A stretch of 64,000 bases of DNA, taken from contig CAMZHX010000012.1 of NCBI GenBank assembly GCA_947307055.1, forward strand, positions 1 through 64,000, in the 5' to 3' direction. Below the pieces are notes generated by a model. That model searched no databases, was not told where the DNA came from, and saw only the letters and a program-made list of their open reading frames with translations. Below are positions 9,701 through 17,094 of this stretch, one piece after another. Position 1 is the stretch's first letter; each line of letters begins with the position of its first letter. A program made the position numbers and the translations under genes. This DNA is from an uncultured Selenomonadales bacterium (lineage in GTDB: Bacteria; Bacillota; Negativicutes; Selenomonadales; Selenomonadaceae).

Positions 9701-10566
9701 ATTTGAATATAACTTTCCCTGTAAAATGCCCAATTATTAACGCTCAAAATCATATACCAGCCGTTATTTGTCTCATTGCTAAAAATTGTATGTTCGCCGT
9801 CGTCCATTTGCGCCGTAAAGCTCTCGCGGTGATTCGATTTCATGACGCGATTCAAAATTTCCTCGTATTCGGGCAATTTGTTTGAAACTTTCTGCCCGAC
9901 AAGATTCATGTCGGTGTAGCCAATTATCATGCCGGTTTTCGTCACAATCAGCGCATTTCTATTGCCTAGCTCGCCCATGCGCATTATCAAATATTGCACT
10001 TCCGAAAAATTAAAATCCAACGCGACGACAATATTGCTATCGGGCAAAGCCTTCGACATCGTATAACACATTATGCCGCTCATCGCGTCGATATATGGTT
10101 CGCTGACGTAAATTTTGTCCGGATTTTCGAGCGCACCTTTATACCAAAGCCTTTCCTGCGCGTGATACTCCGCCGGCATATCAAAATCCGGAATTATCGA
10201 CCAATCTTTTCCCGCGACATAAACATTAAAGCAGACGCCGCCCGTTAAATTTCTCTGCTCCCTTTTGCGCTTGTAGAAAAAACTTTTGAGTTCTTCTTGA
10301 GACGCGCCCGACTTTATCAGCCGTTCAGCCTCCATTGCCATTCGCGCCGTTGCACCCTCTGCGGTTTGGAGTGCCCCTTGAAAGTCCGAGCGAATTACTT
10401 CCAGTTGCATTCGCCCGATTTCTTCCGTTTGATTCGAGGTTATTTGGTACATTAGGCGGACGTTCATCGCTATCACGATTAAAAATATCAGCGTGATTCC
10501 GATTATTATCGCGAAGTCTGAACGTCTTCCCTGTTTGAGTATTTGCCAATTCTGAAATATTTTCAT
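6787..10566 (-). CDS. giant two-Cache hybrid histidine kinase with a pseudo-HisKA
   Basis: 1259 residues, first gene of the signalling operon, with ribosome site GGGGGTGAG before the ATG. Order: membrane segment (about 18-38), a Cache-type sensor (about 40-285), a membrane segment, a helical segment at about 320-390 that mimics HisKA but reads LSRELRDPL with R333 in place of the catalytic His, another membrane segment (about 405-425), a second Cache sensor, a membrane segment, true HisKA with H736 (MSHEIRTP), HATPase (GTGLGISI), receiver with D1035 (LDNMMP) and HPT with H1201 (IHALKST). It looks like an internal duplication in which the first kinase core lost its ATPase and His. Cache domains usually bind small molecules such as amino or carboxylic acids. 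Confidence 0.9.
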   Translation of the reverse strand: MKIFQNWQILKQGRRSDFAIIIGITLIFLIVIAMNVRLMYQITSNQTEEIGRMQLEVIRSDFQGALQTAEGATARMAMEAERLIKSGASQEELKSFFYKRKREQRNLTGGVCFNVYVAGKDWSIIPDFDMPAEYHAQERLWYKGALENPDKIYVSEPYIDAMSGIMCYTMSKALPDSNIVVALDFNFSEVQYLIMRMGELGNRNALIVTKTGMIIGYTDMNLVGQKVSNKLPEYEEILNRVMKSNHRESFTAQMDDGEHTIFSNETNNGWYMILSVNNWAFYRESYIQIIFATLLSLIMILAIIVLYLNAMKNGLMAENALRVKEEFLSRLSRELRDPLHKILTAASVETMHSESNPTEKAAEVRESALKLSDMLDNLFSFSNIVSNDKKISSAIQFRDKELSKVSRYSRIGIISVLILAMICAFGMCFNTTISWGDTKMNRELDAYEHQVSMWVERQKSILGMFANIISENPKIMDDYQSAVKFLDDLAKNYPEISVCYMANPYKEHSVIMNNGWESTDPNWHVDKRPWYIETEQSEDGFSVSSPYYDAQTGLYCVTLSQMVYGENGDFLGIFAIDFYIDKLTEVLGESYSKNGYAFLVDKNGMIINHPNSNYQLSMRHMTEISSTEYAKVYYGGNEVMTLTDYADNSVACLSKKNKTSGFTVIVANNLWNIYGHITLLGGLFVILLSICVAIMGSLINRLLRWQNSVNQQLKIASDTATAANKAKSQFLAQMSHEIRTPINAVLGMNEMILRESKTPEILDYAGNIQSAGRTLLSLINSILDFSKIEDGKMEIVPVRYEMGNLINDLVNMTVERAKKKGLEFKTEISSTLPRSLYGDDVRLRQIITNLLTNAVKYTHKGSVTLKMSGKEIDTDTFILEVKISDTGIGIREEDIDKLFLSFQRLDEEKNRNIEGTGLGISIVQKLLTMMGSKLEVSSEYGKGSEFSFVLSQKIIDRTALGDFLIKKNNNHAKNSEKKYLTAAGAKVLAVDDNDMNLKVITGLLKRNLIVPDLADSGQEGIELAKKNFYHIIFLDNMMPGMNGIETLKKMRAEKILSEKTIVVMLTASAIAGMREIYLREGFDDYLSKPIEVSELEGILERHLPPEMIKFESEEDKKVVLEEKIEEKTEESVGEDEFSQKERKKFAEMCPDINLEVGLKYCMDSKEFMIQMLTTFADGKKADKIQEKFAAQDWKNYQILIHALKSTSMSIGAEKLSEEAKNLELAAKNNETDKILANHEVLMADYKKIREEIGEWLENE

Positions 10567-10584
10567 CAGCTCACCCCCGCGAAG

Positions 10585-10615
10585 ATTATAGTTTAATCGC
10601 GCTACCTCGAATCAA
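10585..10615 (-). promoter_or_regulatory. possible promoter of the signalling operon
   Basis: On the minus strand a perfect TATAAT (10585-10590) lies 19 bases after TTGATT (10610-10615). The spacer is long, so the -35 assignment is tentative. It lies just before the ribosome site of the giant kinase. Confidence 0.45.
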
Positions 10616-10643
10616 TCAGTTTTACAAGAATTTTAATCACTTT

Positions 10644-11240
10644 TTATTTGAAAAGCAACATATAAATTGCGACCGCCGTAAAATATGGACCATAGGCGAA
10701 GTAACTGCCGCGATTTTTTTTCTCCAGCAAAATCATCGTCAAGGCCGACACGCCGCCTAAAATCGTCCCGTAAAGTACGACGTTAAGCAATTTTATCGCG
10801 CCTAACCATATGCCTAGCCCGAAAATCAATTTGACATCGCCGCCGCCCAATGAACCTTTAGAGATTACAGAGAGCAAGAAAAAAATCACGCCGCCGATTG
10901 CCGCCGCTATTAAATTTTCTTCCAGCCTCGAACTTTGATAGGCATAAGCCGCGCCGAGCATCGCAAATGGTATCGTCATTGCGTCGAACAGCATGTATTG
11001 TTCAAAGTCCGTCGCCGTCATCAGCACGAGAAAAAATATCGCCGCCATTATCCACAAGTCGTCCGTCAAAATGAAACTCAACAGCGCAATGAATAATAGT
11101 AGCTTGCGAAATCGCGAGCGTCTCGAAATTTCTTCAGGGAATGTTAGTTCGGAGCAATTCAAATACAATCTGTCAATCCACAGCGAGCCAGCAAAAGTCA
11201 AAATCGCCGCGCCCAAAACTTTTATAATTACGTCCAACAT
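10644..11240 (-). CDS. A24-family prepilin peptidase lacking the methylase domain
   Basis: A 198-residue polytopic membrane protein with about six hydrophobic segments. It carries the two aspartate motifs of type IV prepilin peptidases: TDFEQYML before an IP segment, and GGGDVKLIFGLG (the GxGD motif). The N-terminal cytosolic methyltransferase domain with its CxxC pairs, present in PilD/ComC (about 250 residues), is absent, which leaves a cleavage-only form as in TadV/CpaA-like enzymes. It would cleave leader peptides of pilin-like proteins at the membrane. No pilin genes are nearby, but comEC at the far end of the window is compatible with competence pili elsewhere in the genome. It is monocistronic behind its own promoter. 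Confidence 0.85.
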   Translation of the reverse strand: MLDVIIKVLGAAILTFAGSLWIDRLYLNCSELTFPEEISRRSRFRKLLLFIALLSFILTDDLWIMAAIFFLVLMTATDFEQYMLFDAMTIPFAMLGAAYAYQSSRLEENLIAAAIGGVIFFLLSVISKGSLGGGDVKLIFGLGIWLGAIKLLNVVLYGTILGGVSALTMILLEKKNRGSYFAYGPYFTAVAIYMLLFK

Positions 11241-11268
11241 CTTGACTGCTCCTCAAAAAGTTTCGTCC

Positions 11269-11296
11269 ATTATACCAAAAAAATATCCCCTGCCAA
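11269..11296 (-). promoter_or_regulatory. prepilin peptidase promoter inside the htpG terminator
   Basis: Minus strand TTGGCA (11291-11296), 16-base spacer, TATAAT (11269-11274). The -35 box lies in the 3' part of the htpG terminator hairpin and the spacer contains its U tract. Confidence 0.65.
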
Positions 11297-11309
11297 AGTC
11301 GACAGGAGA
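11286..11309 (-). terminator. htpG rho-independent terminator
   Basis: Arms 11286-11294 and 11301-11309 pair over 9 base pairs as minus-strand RNA, including two G-U wobbles, with a 6-base loop. A run of seven U follows (11277-11283). Confidence 0.75.
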
Positions 11310-11313
11310 TTTT

Positions 11314-11350
11314 TTAATTCGTAATGCGTAATTCGCAATGCGTAATTTTA
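11314..11350. repeat. heptad repeat, TAATGCG type, single arm
   Basis: Five degenerate 7-base units (TAATTCG, TAATGCG, TAATTCG, CAATGCG, TAATTTT) sit between the htpG stop and its terminator and just touch the stop codon. It belongs to the same family as copies at 25184, 30873 and 55162. Confidence 0.8.
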
Positions 11351-13249
11351 TTTTGTCAGCAGGTCGGTTACTTTGTTAGCGAGGTCGGCGGGGTTGTCCG
11401 GCATTACGCCTTCAATCAGCAATGCGAGTGAATAAAGCGTCGTGCATAAATCTTTGAACGATTGCGAGTCTTTGCCTTGCGCGTGGAGGCTCTCCAATTT
11501 TTTGAAGACTGCGTGATTCGGATTGAGTTCCAAAATTTGCGTCGCCTTGAATAGCGGATTATTCATTGCCGCGAAAGTTTTTTCCATTGTCAGCGAGGGG
11601 CCGCCCTCCCCCGTCACCAAACATACTGCGCTAGATTTAAGCCGCGAAGTCAATCGAACTTCCTTGACCGCGTCGCCGATTGCCTCTTTTACGTCCTTCA
11701 GCAAATCTTCGTTGCTCTTGGCAATCTCTTCGACTTCGGCCTTGACTTTTTGCGATTCGGCGTCATCAAGCTCGAAATTCTCTTTGGTTATCGATTGGAA
11801 ATGTTTTTCGGCGTATTCGTGCAGAACTTCAATCGTGAACTCGTCGACAGGGTCAGTCAAATAAATTACCTCAAGCCCGCGCTCGCGTAGAAGTTCCATT
11901 TGCGGAAGGGCTTCAATCGCTGCGGAATCTTTGCCCGCCGCCGTGTAAATATTTTTCTGGAAGTCGGGCATTCTCTCGACGTACTCGGCAAGCGTAGAAA
12001 ATTTCCCGTCGCGCGAAGTCTGGAATATAAGCAAATCTTTCAAGGCGTCCTTTAACTTCGTATCGAACATGCTGTTATACACGCCGATTTTTATCGACTT
12101 GCCAAATTGCGTCCAAAATTCCTCGTACTTAGCGCGCTCGTCCTTGAGCATTTTGGAGAGTTGCTTTGAAACATTTTTCTCCAGAGCCTTGCCGATAACT
12201 TTGACCTCGACGCTTTGCTGAAGGAGTTCGCGAGAAATATTCAGCGGCAAGTCGGGCGAATCAACTAAGCCCTTCATGAAGCGCAACCAATCCGGCAGGA
12301 AATCTTTGCACTTGTCCATAATGAAGACGTGACGCGAATAAAGTTGCAAGCCCGCTTCATAGTCGGAGTAGTAAAGATTTTGCGGGGCGTGCTTAGGAAT
12401 GCAAAGGAGCGCGGTATATTCGGTCGTGCCTTCCGCCTTGACATGGAAAATTTCCAGCGGAGCTTCCCACTCATGCAGTTGCTGCTTGAAAAATTCGTCG
12501 TAGTCCTCGCGCGTTATCTCGGACTTATTGCGCGTCCAAAGCGGCTTCATTGAATTGACTGTACGAATTTCAATCGACAGCTCATCTTCGGGCTTATTCT
12601 TGACCTCGAAATTCATTTTAATTGGGTAGCGCACAAAATCCGAATACTTTTTAACGAGCCGCTCCAATTCGTAAACGTCAGTGAAATTATATTCGTCGCC
12701 GCCGCAGAATTCCTTCTTGAGGTGCAGGACGATGATTGTGCCTTGCGAATCTTTTTGCCAGTCTTCGATTTCGTATTCGCCCGCGCCGTCGGAAGTCCAT
12801 TTGACAGCGGAATCAGTACCGGCCTTGCGCGTTATGAGTTCGACTTTATCGGCGACAATGAACGCGGAATAAAAACCTACGCCGAATTGCCCAATGAGTT
12901 CCTGCGCGGCGGCGTTGGAAGATTCGCGGATTTTGTCGAGAAAATCTTTGGTGCCCGATTTGGCGATTGTGCCGATATTGTTTATAACTTCATCGCGGTT
13001 CATGCCGATGCCGTTATCGGAAATCGTTATGGTTTTGGTGTTGGCGTCGGGGAGAATGAAAATTTCTGGCTCGAAGTCGTCAACGAGCGTGGCGTTTGTC
13101 AGTAGCTCAATGCGGAGTTTGTCGAGCGCGTCGCTTGCGTTTGAAATGAGTTCGCGCAGGAAAATTTCTTTGTTGGTGTAAATCGAATTGACGACCAGGT
13201 CGAGCAAGCGTTTAGTCTCGGCTTGGAACTGTAACTTTTCTACAGGCAT
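11348..13249 (-). CDS. htpG: Hsp90-family chaperone HtpG
   Basis: A 633-residue cytosolic ATP-dependent chaperone. The N-terminal GHKL ATPase shows ELISNASDALDKLR, DNGIGMNRDEV and GQFGVGFYSAF. The middle and C-terminal dimerisation domains are full length. I start it at the ATG at 13249 (MPVEKLQF), because GGAGGT at 13258-13263 is spaced 8 bases before it; the TTG at 13264 lies within that ribosome site. It is 66 bases downstream of prs, with a terminator-like hairpin between them, so expression may depend on read-through or on a weak promoter near the prs stop. There is no CIRCE element. Confidence 0.97.
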   Translation of the reverse strand: MPVEKLQFQAETKRLLDLVVNSIYTNKEIFLRELISNASDALDKLRIELLTNATLVDDFEPEIFILPDANTKTITISDNGIGMNRDEVINNIGTIAKSGTKDFLDKIRESSNAAAQELIGQFGVGFYSAFIVADKVELITRKAGTDSAVKWTSDGAGEYEIEDWQKDSQGTIIVLHLKKEFCGGDEYNFTDVYELERLVKKYSDFVRYPIKMNFEVKNKPEDELSIEIRTVNSMKPLWTRNKSEITREDYDEFFKQQLHEWEAPLEIFHVKAEGTTEYTALLCIPKHAPQNLYYSDYEAGLQLYSRHVFIMDKCKDFLPDWLRFMKGLVDSPDLPLNISRELLQQSVEVKVIGKALEKNVSKQLSKMLKDERAKYEEFWTQFGKSIKIGVYNSMFDTKLKDALKDLLIFQTSRDGKFSTLAEYVERMPDFQKNIYTAAGKDSAAIEALPQMELLRERGLEVIYLTDPVDEFTIEVLHEYAEKHFQSITKENFELDDAESQKVKAEVEEIAKSNEDLLKDVKEAIGDAVKEVRLTSRLKSSAVCLVTGEGGPSLTMEKTFAAMNNPLFKATQILELNPNHAVFKKLESLHAQGKDSQSFKDLCTTLYSLALLIEGVMPDNPADLANKVTDLLTK

Positions 13250-13272
13250 AATTATTACCTCCAAAAAAATTA

Positions 13273-13296
13273 GCGGCGAGCAACTTGCCCGCCCGC
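13273..13296 (-). terminator. hairpin with U tract between prs and htpG
   Basis: Minus-strand arms 13287-13296 and 13273-13281 pair over 9 base pairs with one bulged G and a 5-base loop. UAAUUUUUUU follows and runs straight into the htpG ribosome site. It is either the prs terminator or an attenuator for htpG. Confidence 0.65.
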
Positions 13297-13315
13297 GAAA
13301 GTTATTTATCGTTAC

Positions 13316-14272
13316 TTACTTAAAAAGCAAACTAACTGAACGGTTCGATTGAATGCTTAGAATCACGTCGCCGATAGCCTCCGCCATACTCAGCACGGTA
13401 ATTTTAGGCGATTGTTTTTCGGACGGCAAAGGTATCGTATCTGTAATGACGAGCTGTTCCATTTCGGAATTATTGATTTTCTCGACGGCGTTTTTACTCA
13501 AGACGGCGTGCGTGCAAGCTGCGATAACTTTTTTTGCGCCGAGCTTTTTGAGAGCCTTTGCGCCCTCGCAGAGACTGCCCGCCGTGTCGACAATGTCATC
13601 AACCATAAGTGAAACTTTGCCTTTAACGTCGCCGATAATGCTCATAACTTCGGCTTCACCAGGACGCGGACGCCGCTTTTCGATGATAGCGATTGGGGCT
13701 TTGAGGTAATCGGCCAACTTCCTGGCGCGAGTGACACCGCCTAAATCGGGCGAGACGACAACCAAATCATCTCCAAAATTTTGCTTATTGAAATACGCGG
13801 CAAGAATGGGAGCCGCTCTAAGGTGGTCAACGGGAATATCGAAAAAGCCTTGAATTTGCCCCGCGTGCAGGTCGACCGTCAAAACTCTAGTAATGCCCGC
13901 CGCGACGATTAAATTTGCAACGAGTTTAGCCGAAATAGGTTCGCGCCCGCGAGTTTTCCTATCTTGACGGGCGTAAGCGTAGTAAGGCACGACCGCCGTA
14001 ATTGAATGCGCCGAAGCTCTCTTGCAAGCGTCCGCCATGATAAGCAAATCCATCAAGTTATCGTTGACGGGTTGGCAAGTCGGATTGACGATGAAAATAT
14101 CTTTGCCGCGAATGCTCCGGTTAATCATGACTTGCGTTTCGCCATTGTTGAATCGCCCGACGAATGTATCGACCAGTTCAACGCCGACGCGCGCGGCGAT
14201 TTTCTTAGCCAATTCGGGATTAGCATTTCCCGTCATCAAGCAGAGGTTACTCGTGTTGCCGTTAATGCTCAC
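13316..14272 (-). CDS. prs: ribose-phosphate pyrophosphokinase
   Basis: A 318-residue cytosolic enzyme making PRPP from ribose 5-phosphate and ATP for nucleotide, His and Trp synthesis. Motifs: the VDLHAGQIQGFF ATP/metal segment, VVVSPDLGGVTRARKLAD, and the PRPP loop VDDIVDTAGS. Length is typical of bacterial class I enzymes. I choose the GTG at 14272, 9 bases after GGGAG; the TTG two codons upstream is only 3 bases from it. It sits downstream of glmU as in many Firmicutes, but here a DUF1919-like gene and an 8-base repeat hairpin separate them. Confidence 0.96.
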   Translation of the reverse strand: MSINGNTSNLCLMTGNANPELAKKIAARVGVELVDTFVGRFNNGETQVMINRSIRGKDIFIVNPTCQPVNDNLMDLLIMADACKRASAHSITAVVPYYAYARQDRKTRGREPISAKLVANLIVAAGITRVLTVDLHAGQIQGFFDIPVDHLRAAPILAAYFNKQNFGDDLVVVSPDLGGVTRARKLADYLKAPIAIIEKRRPRPGEAEVMSIIGDVKGKVSLMVDDIVDTAGSLCEGAKALKKLGAKKVIAACTHAVLSKNAVEKINNSEMEQLVITDTIPLPSEKQSPKITVLSMAEAIGDVILSIQSNRSVSLLFK

Positions 14273-14291
14273 TTTCAACAGCTCCCTTTCT

Positions 14292-14367
14292 TAGGTGGTT
14301 AGGTTGTTAGGTGGTTAGGTTGTTAGCTAATTACTATCCACCTATCAACCTATTAACCTATTAACCT
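14292..14367. repeat. 8-base tandem repeats forming an inverted repeat
   Basis: The left arm has units AGGTGGTT and AGGTTGTT alternating. The right arm has CTATCCAC, CTATCAAC and CTATTAAC units, its imperfect reverse complement, with a short gap between. The right arm supplies the last codons and stop of the DUF1919-like gene. A related structure is at 28709. Confidence 0.85.
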
Positions 14368-15255
14368 TTTCTTGCCGTAAAGCAACAAGTCCCAAACGTC
14401 GTAGGCGTCAATTTCGCCCGTGATAATCCCTTCCGACGCGTGTAAAAGATTCCCGTCGCAATATTTCGGATCGACGTAAAAACCCGACTCAAGATCGGTC
14501 TCGAACGGCACAAAGCAAACTTTCTTAGCATAGGGCAGACAATCAAAGCGTTCCAAAACGGCGGGGCTTGACGTGTGCATTGTCACGAGGACATTTGACC
14601 AGTTAATTTTTTCCTTGCGCTCGTTCCAAAGTTCCAAAGCGTCAGCGTCATTATTGTAGCCGTTCATGAACCATTGAGTGCCGTCGAGCCAGAATATCGG
14701 ATAATTTATGCCCAAGTCCGAATTATATTCCGTGCGCTCGAAGTGCAAATCCTTTTTGAGGTGCCAACGCGCTTCGGGCAGGAAGTTCATAAAATTTTCC
14801 TCGCTGGTATACATGCCGACGGTCGGCGACAGTTCGGGCAGCCCTAGTTTGTGATAGGCAATGCCAGCCCACCAACCCATTGATAAAATCGACAAGTTAG
14901 CGCGGCGCAATTCCTGATACTTTTCGAGCGTGAAACCTGGCATTAAAACTGTGCGGTCGAGGACAAATTTATCAGTGTCGACGCCGAGTTCCTTAGCCTC
15001 CGCCAAAATCGGCGCAAGGTCGACATCATGACCCGTCACTAAAATTAAATCGCAGTCGATGCTTGCTAAGTCTTTTTTGTCTATGATGTTGGGGATTTTG
15101 TTAATGGGCATTGGAACTGATTCGACTATGGCGACTATATTGACGCTGCCCTTTGGTTTGTCGAGTGCTGCAAATGCCGATTTCAACAAGCTTTGCCCTT
15201 TAGCTTTAGCTTGAGTTGCGACCGTGTCATATTGCACCCAAATTACTACGTTCAT
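14353..15255 (-). CDS. DUF1919-like protein of unknown function
   Basis: 300 residues starting at the ATG at 15255, 6 bases after GGAGGT. The open frame continues upstream only through repeat DNA. The segment LSILSMGWWAGIAYHKLG, then SPTVGMYTSEENFMNFL and the later HTSSPAVLERFD resemble DUF1919 proteins, which occur in polysaccharide and glycan gene clusters. The first about 110 residues form a separate alpha/beta-looking region (LILVTGHDVDLAPIL) that may be a nucleotide-binding or nucleoside-diphosphate-sugar reductase-like module. It lies between glmU, which makes UDP-GlcNAc, and prs, which hints at wall or surface glycan work. Biochemical function is unknown. The final residues RLIG come from the repeat. 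Confidence 0.7.
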   Translation of the reverse strand: MNVVIWVQYDTVATQAKAKGQSLLKSAFAALDKPKGSVNIVAIVESVPMPINKIPNIIDKKDLASIDCDLILVTGHDVDLAPILAEAKELGVDTDKFVLDRTVLMPGFTLEKYQELRRANLSILSMGWWAGIAYHKLGLPELSPTVGMYTSEENFMNFLPEARWHLKKDLHFERTEYNSDLGINYPIFWLDGTQWFMNGYNNDADALELWNERKEKINWSNVLVTMHTSSPAVLERFDCLPYAKKVCFVPFETDLESGFYVDPKYCDGNLLHASEGIITGEIDAYDVWDLLLYGKKRLIG

Positions 15256-15271
15256 AAAAAGACCTCCTGTT

Positions 15272-15360
15272 AAGGGAGAAGGGAAATGGGAAATGGGAAA
15301 TGGGAAAAGTCTTTTCACTCCCCCTTTTCCCTTCTCCCTTCTCCCTTCTCCCATTTCCCT
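15272..15360. repeat. heptad repeat hairpin, GGGAAAT type
   Basis: The left arm has GGGAGAA, GGGAAAT (three times) and GGGAAAA. The right arm has CCCTTCT (three times) and CCCATTT, the approximate reverse complement, separated by about 12 bases. It fills the whole glmU to DUF1919 spacer and starts next to the glmU stop. Confidence 0.88.
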
Positions 15361-16722
15361 TTACTTCCGCTTATCGTCCCAAACTGCGATATTGACTTGA
15401 CGCGAACGAGCTACGGCAAGATTATCTTTCGGGACGTCCTTAGTAATAGTTGAGCCCGCCGCAATGTACGCGCCCTTTTCAACCGTCACCGGCGCAACTA
15501 AATTCGTATTGCAACCGATAAAAGCATTGTCGCCAATCTTCGTGCGATATTTCTTTTTGCCGTCGTAATTGCAAGTGACCGTCCCGCAACCAATATTGAC
15601 ATTCGAGCCAACGTCCGTATCGCCGATATATTGCAAGTGCGGGAGTTTTGAACCCTCGCCGACGTTGGAATTTTTAATTTCGACGAAGTTGCCGATTTTA
15701 ACGTTCTGACCAATCGTGGTACCAGGTCGAATATGAACGTAAGGACCGAGCGTGACGCCGTCGAGAATTTCGGCCTCGTGGCAGTAGCTGAATTGAACCT
15801 TAACCCTGTTGCCGACCTTCATATCAGAAAGGCGAACGTTCGGTCCGATTTCGCAATCCTCGCCGATAATCGTATTGCCTTCAATGTAGGTGTTGGGGCG
15901 GATAATCGTATCCTGCCCGATAATCGCGCCGTCCTCAATGAAAGTCGTATTGGGGTCGATAATCGTGACGCCCGCCTCCATTAAAGCTTGTTCCTTGCGC
16001 ATACGGATTGCTTTATCGGCGGCGGCCAGTTGACTTCGCGTATTTATCCCGATAGTTTCGATGCAATATTCAGCCTTGAACACGCCAACTTTATTACCTT
16101 CCGCCTTTAGAATCGGCAAGACGTCGGGCAGATAGTATTCGCCTTGCGCGTTATCGTTGCCGACTTTTTCGAGCGCGGCGAAAAGTTTTTGCGCGTCGAA
16201 GCAGTAAACGCCGGAATTGACTTCGCGAATTTTTTTCTGGTCGTCGGTAGCGTCCTTTTCCTCGACGATTTTTTTAAACGAGCCGTCTTCTTCGTGAAGA
16301 ACTCTTCCGTAGCCTGTAGCGTCGGGCATTTCGGCAGTCAGGACGGTCGCCGCGCAGTTTGAGCTTTCGTGAGCCGTAGCGAAATCTTTAAGCAGTTTGC
16401 TAGTCAAAAGCGGGGTATCGCCGCACAAAATTAAAATGGTGCCTTTCGAGTCCACGAACTTTTCCTTAGCAGAAAGGACTGCGTGACCTGTGCCGAGTTG
16501 TTCTTCTTGCACGGCGAATTCTACGACGCCCGAAAAAGTTTTCTCAACGAGTTCCGCGCCCGAACCGATTACTACGACTTCGCGGGTCGAGCCGATTTTT
16601 TTCGCCGCCTCTATGACGTATTGAAGCATGGGTTTGCCGCAGACTTTATGCAGGACTTTAGGCAATTTGCTTTTCATGCGCGTACCTTTGCCCGCCGCCA
16701 ATATCAATGTTTCTAAATGCAT
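15361..16722 (-). CDS. glmU: bifunctional GlcNAc-1-P uridylyltransferase / GlcN-1-P acetyltransferase
   Basis: A 453-residue cytosolic enzyme making UDP-GlcNAc for peptidoglycan and surface glycans. The N-terminal Rossmann pyrophosphorylase has LILAAGKGTRMKSKLPKVLH, then the CGDTPLL and EVNSGVYCF segments. From about residue 250 the left-handed beta-helix of hexapeptide repeats (IIRPNTYIEGN, IGPNVRLSD, then GTVTCNYDGKKKY) carries acetyltransferase activity. Length matches the family. AAAGGAGG lies 7 bases before the ATG. The canonical neighbours ispE and gntR lie upstream, with hicAB inserted 12 bases before glmU. Confidence 0.97.
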   Translation of the reverse strand: MHLETLILAAGKGTRMKSKLPKVLHKVCGKPMLQYVIEAAKKIGSTREVVVIGSGAELVEKTFSGVVEFAVQEEQLGTGHAVLSAKEKFVDSKGTILILCGDTPLLTSKLLKDFATAHESSNCAATVLTAEMPDATGYGRVLHEEDGSFKKIVEEKDATDDQKKIREVNSGVYCFDAQKLFAALEKVGNDNAQGEYYLPDVLPILKAEGNKVGVFKAEYCIETIGINTRSQLAAADKAIRMRKEQALMEAGVTIIDPNTTFIEDGAIIGQDTIIRPNTYIEGNTIIGEDCEIGPNVRLSDMKVGNRVKVQFSYCHEAEILDGVTLGPYVHIRPGTTIGQNVKIGNFVEIKNSNVGEGSKLPHLQYIGDTDVGSNVNIGCGTVTCNYDGKKKYRTKIGDNAFIGCNTNLVAPVTVEKGAYIAAGSTITKDVPKDNLAVARSRQVNIAVWDDKRK

Positions 16723-16734
16723 GTTACGCCTCCT

Positions 16735-17082
16735 TTAAGCGGTCTTCTTGACCTTGACTTTTTTAGCTTTGATTCTTTTCTTTATGTCCAAAATTTTTCT
16801 CAACTGCAAGAGCTCGCGATAAAGCTCGGTGTCCGCAAAAACGTATTGCACAAAACTATTCTTGTCGTCAAGCTTAATGTCTTCGAGTTTGCTCGCCTTA
16901 GGGATTGGCTCTCCGCTTTCCTCTGCGTCCAACAGCATTAAAGTTAAAACGTCTTCCGCATAATCAAGGGCGTCAGTCAAATTATAACCGAAAGTAAACC
17001 AATTATCGGCGTCAGGAAATTTTACTATATAACATTTGTCCGGTTCGTACCATGTAAAAACGGCGGGATAAGCATATCTCAC
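16735..17082 (-). CDS. hicB: HicB-family antitoxin
   Basis: 115 residues from the GTG at 17082, 8 bases after AAGGGG; an in-frame GTG three codons earlier overlaps that ribosome site. The N-terminus (YPAVFTWYEPDKCYIVKFPD, then a DALDYAEDVLTLML helix) is the degenerate RNase H-like HicB fold that binds and silences HicA. The C-terminus is a lysine-rich tail without an obvious DNA-binding HTH or ribbon, so autoregulation in the usual way is uncertain. It follows hicA after 12 bases, in the usual toxin-first order. Confidence 0.85.
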   Translation of the reverse strand: MRYAYPAVFTWYEPDKCYIVKFPDADNWFTFGYNLTDALDYAEDVLTLMLLDAEESGEPIPKASKLEDIKLDDKNSFVQYVFADTELYRELLQLRKILDIKKRIKAKKVKVKKTA

Positions 17083-17094
17083 AGAAACCACCCC

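Noticed and set aside
14292-14367. CRISPR array candidate
   Set aside because: Units are 8 bases without unique spacers, and the two halves are inverted, so this is a tandem-repeat hairpin.
15256-15354. N-terminal extension of the DUF1919-like gene
   Set aside because: The extension is encoded by the heptad repeat; the strong GGAGGT fits the ATG at 15255.
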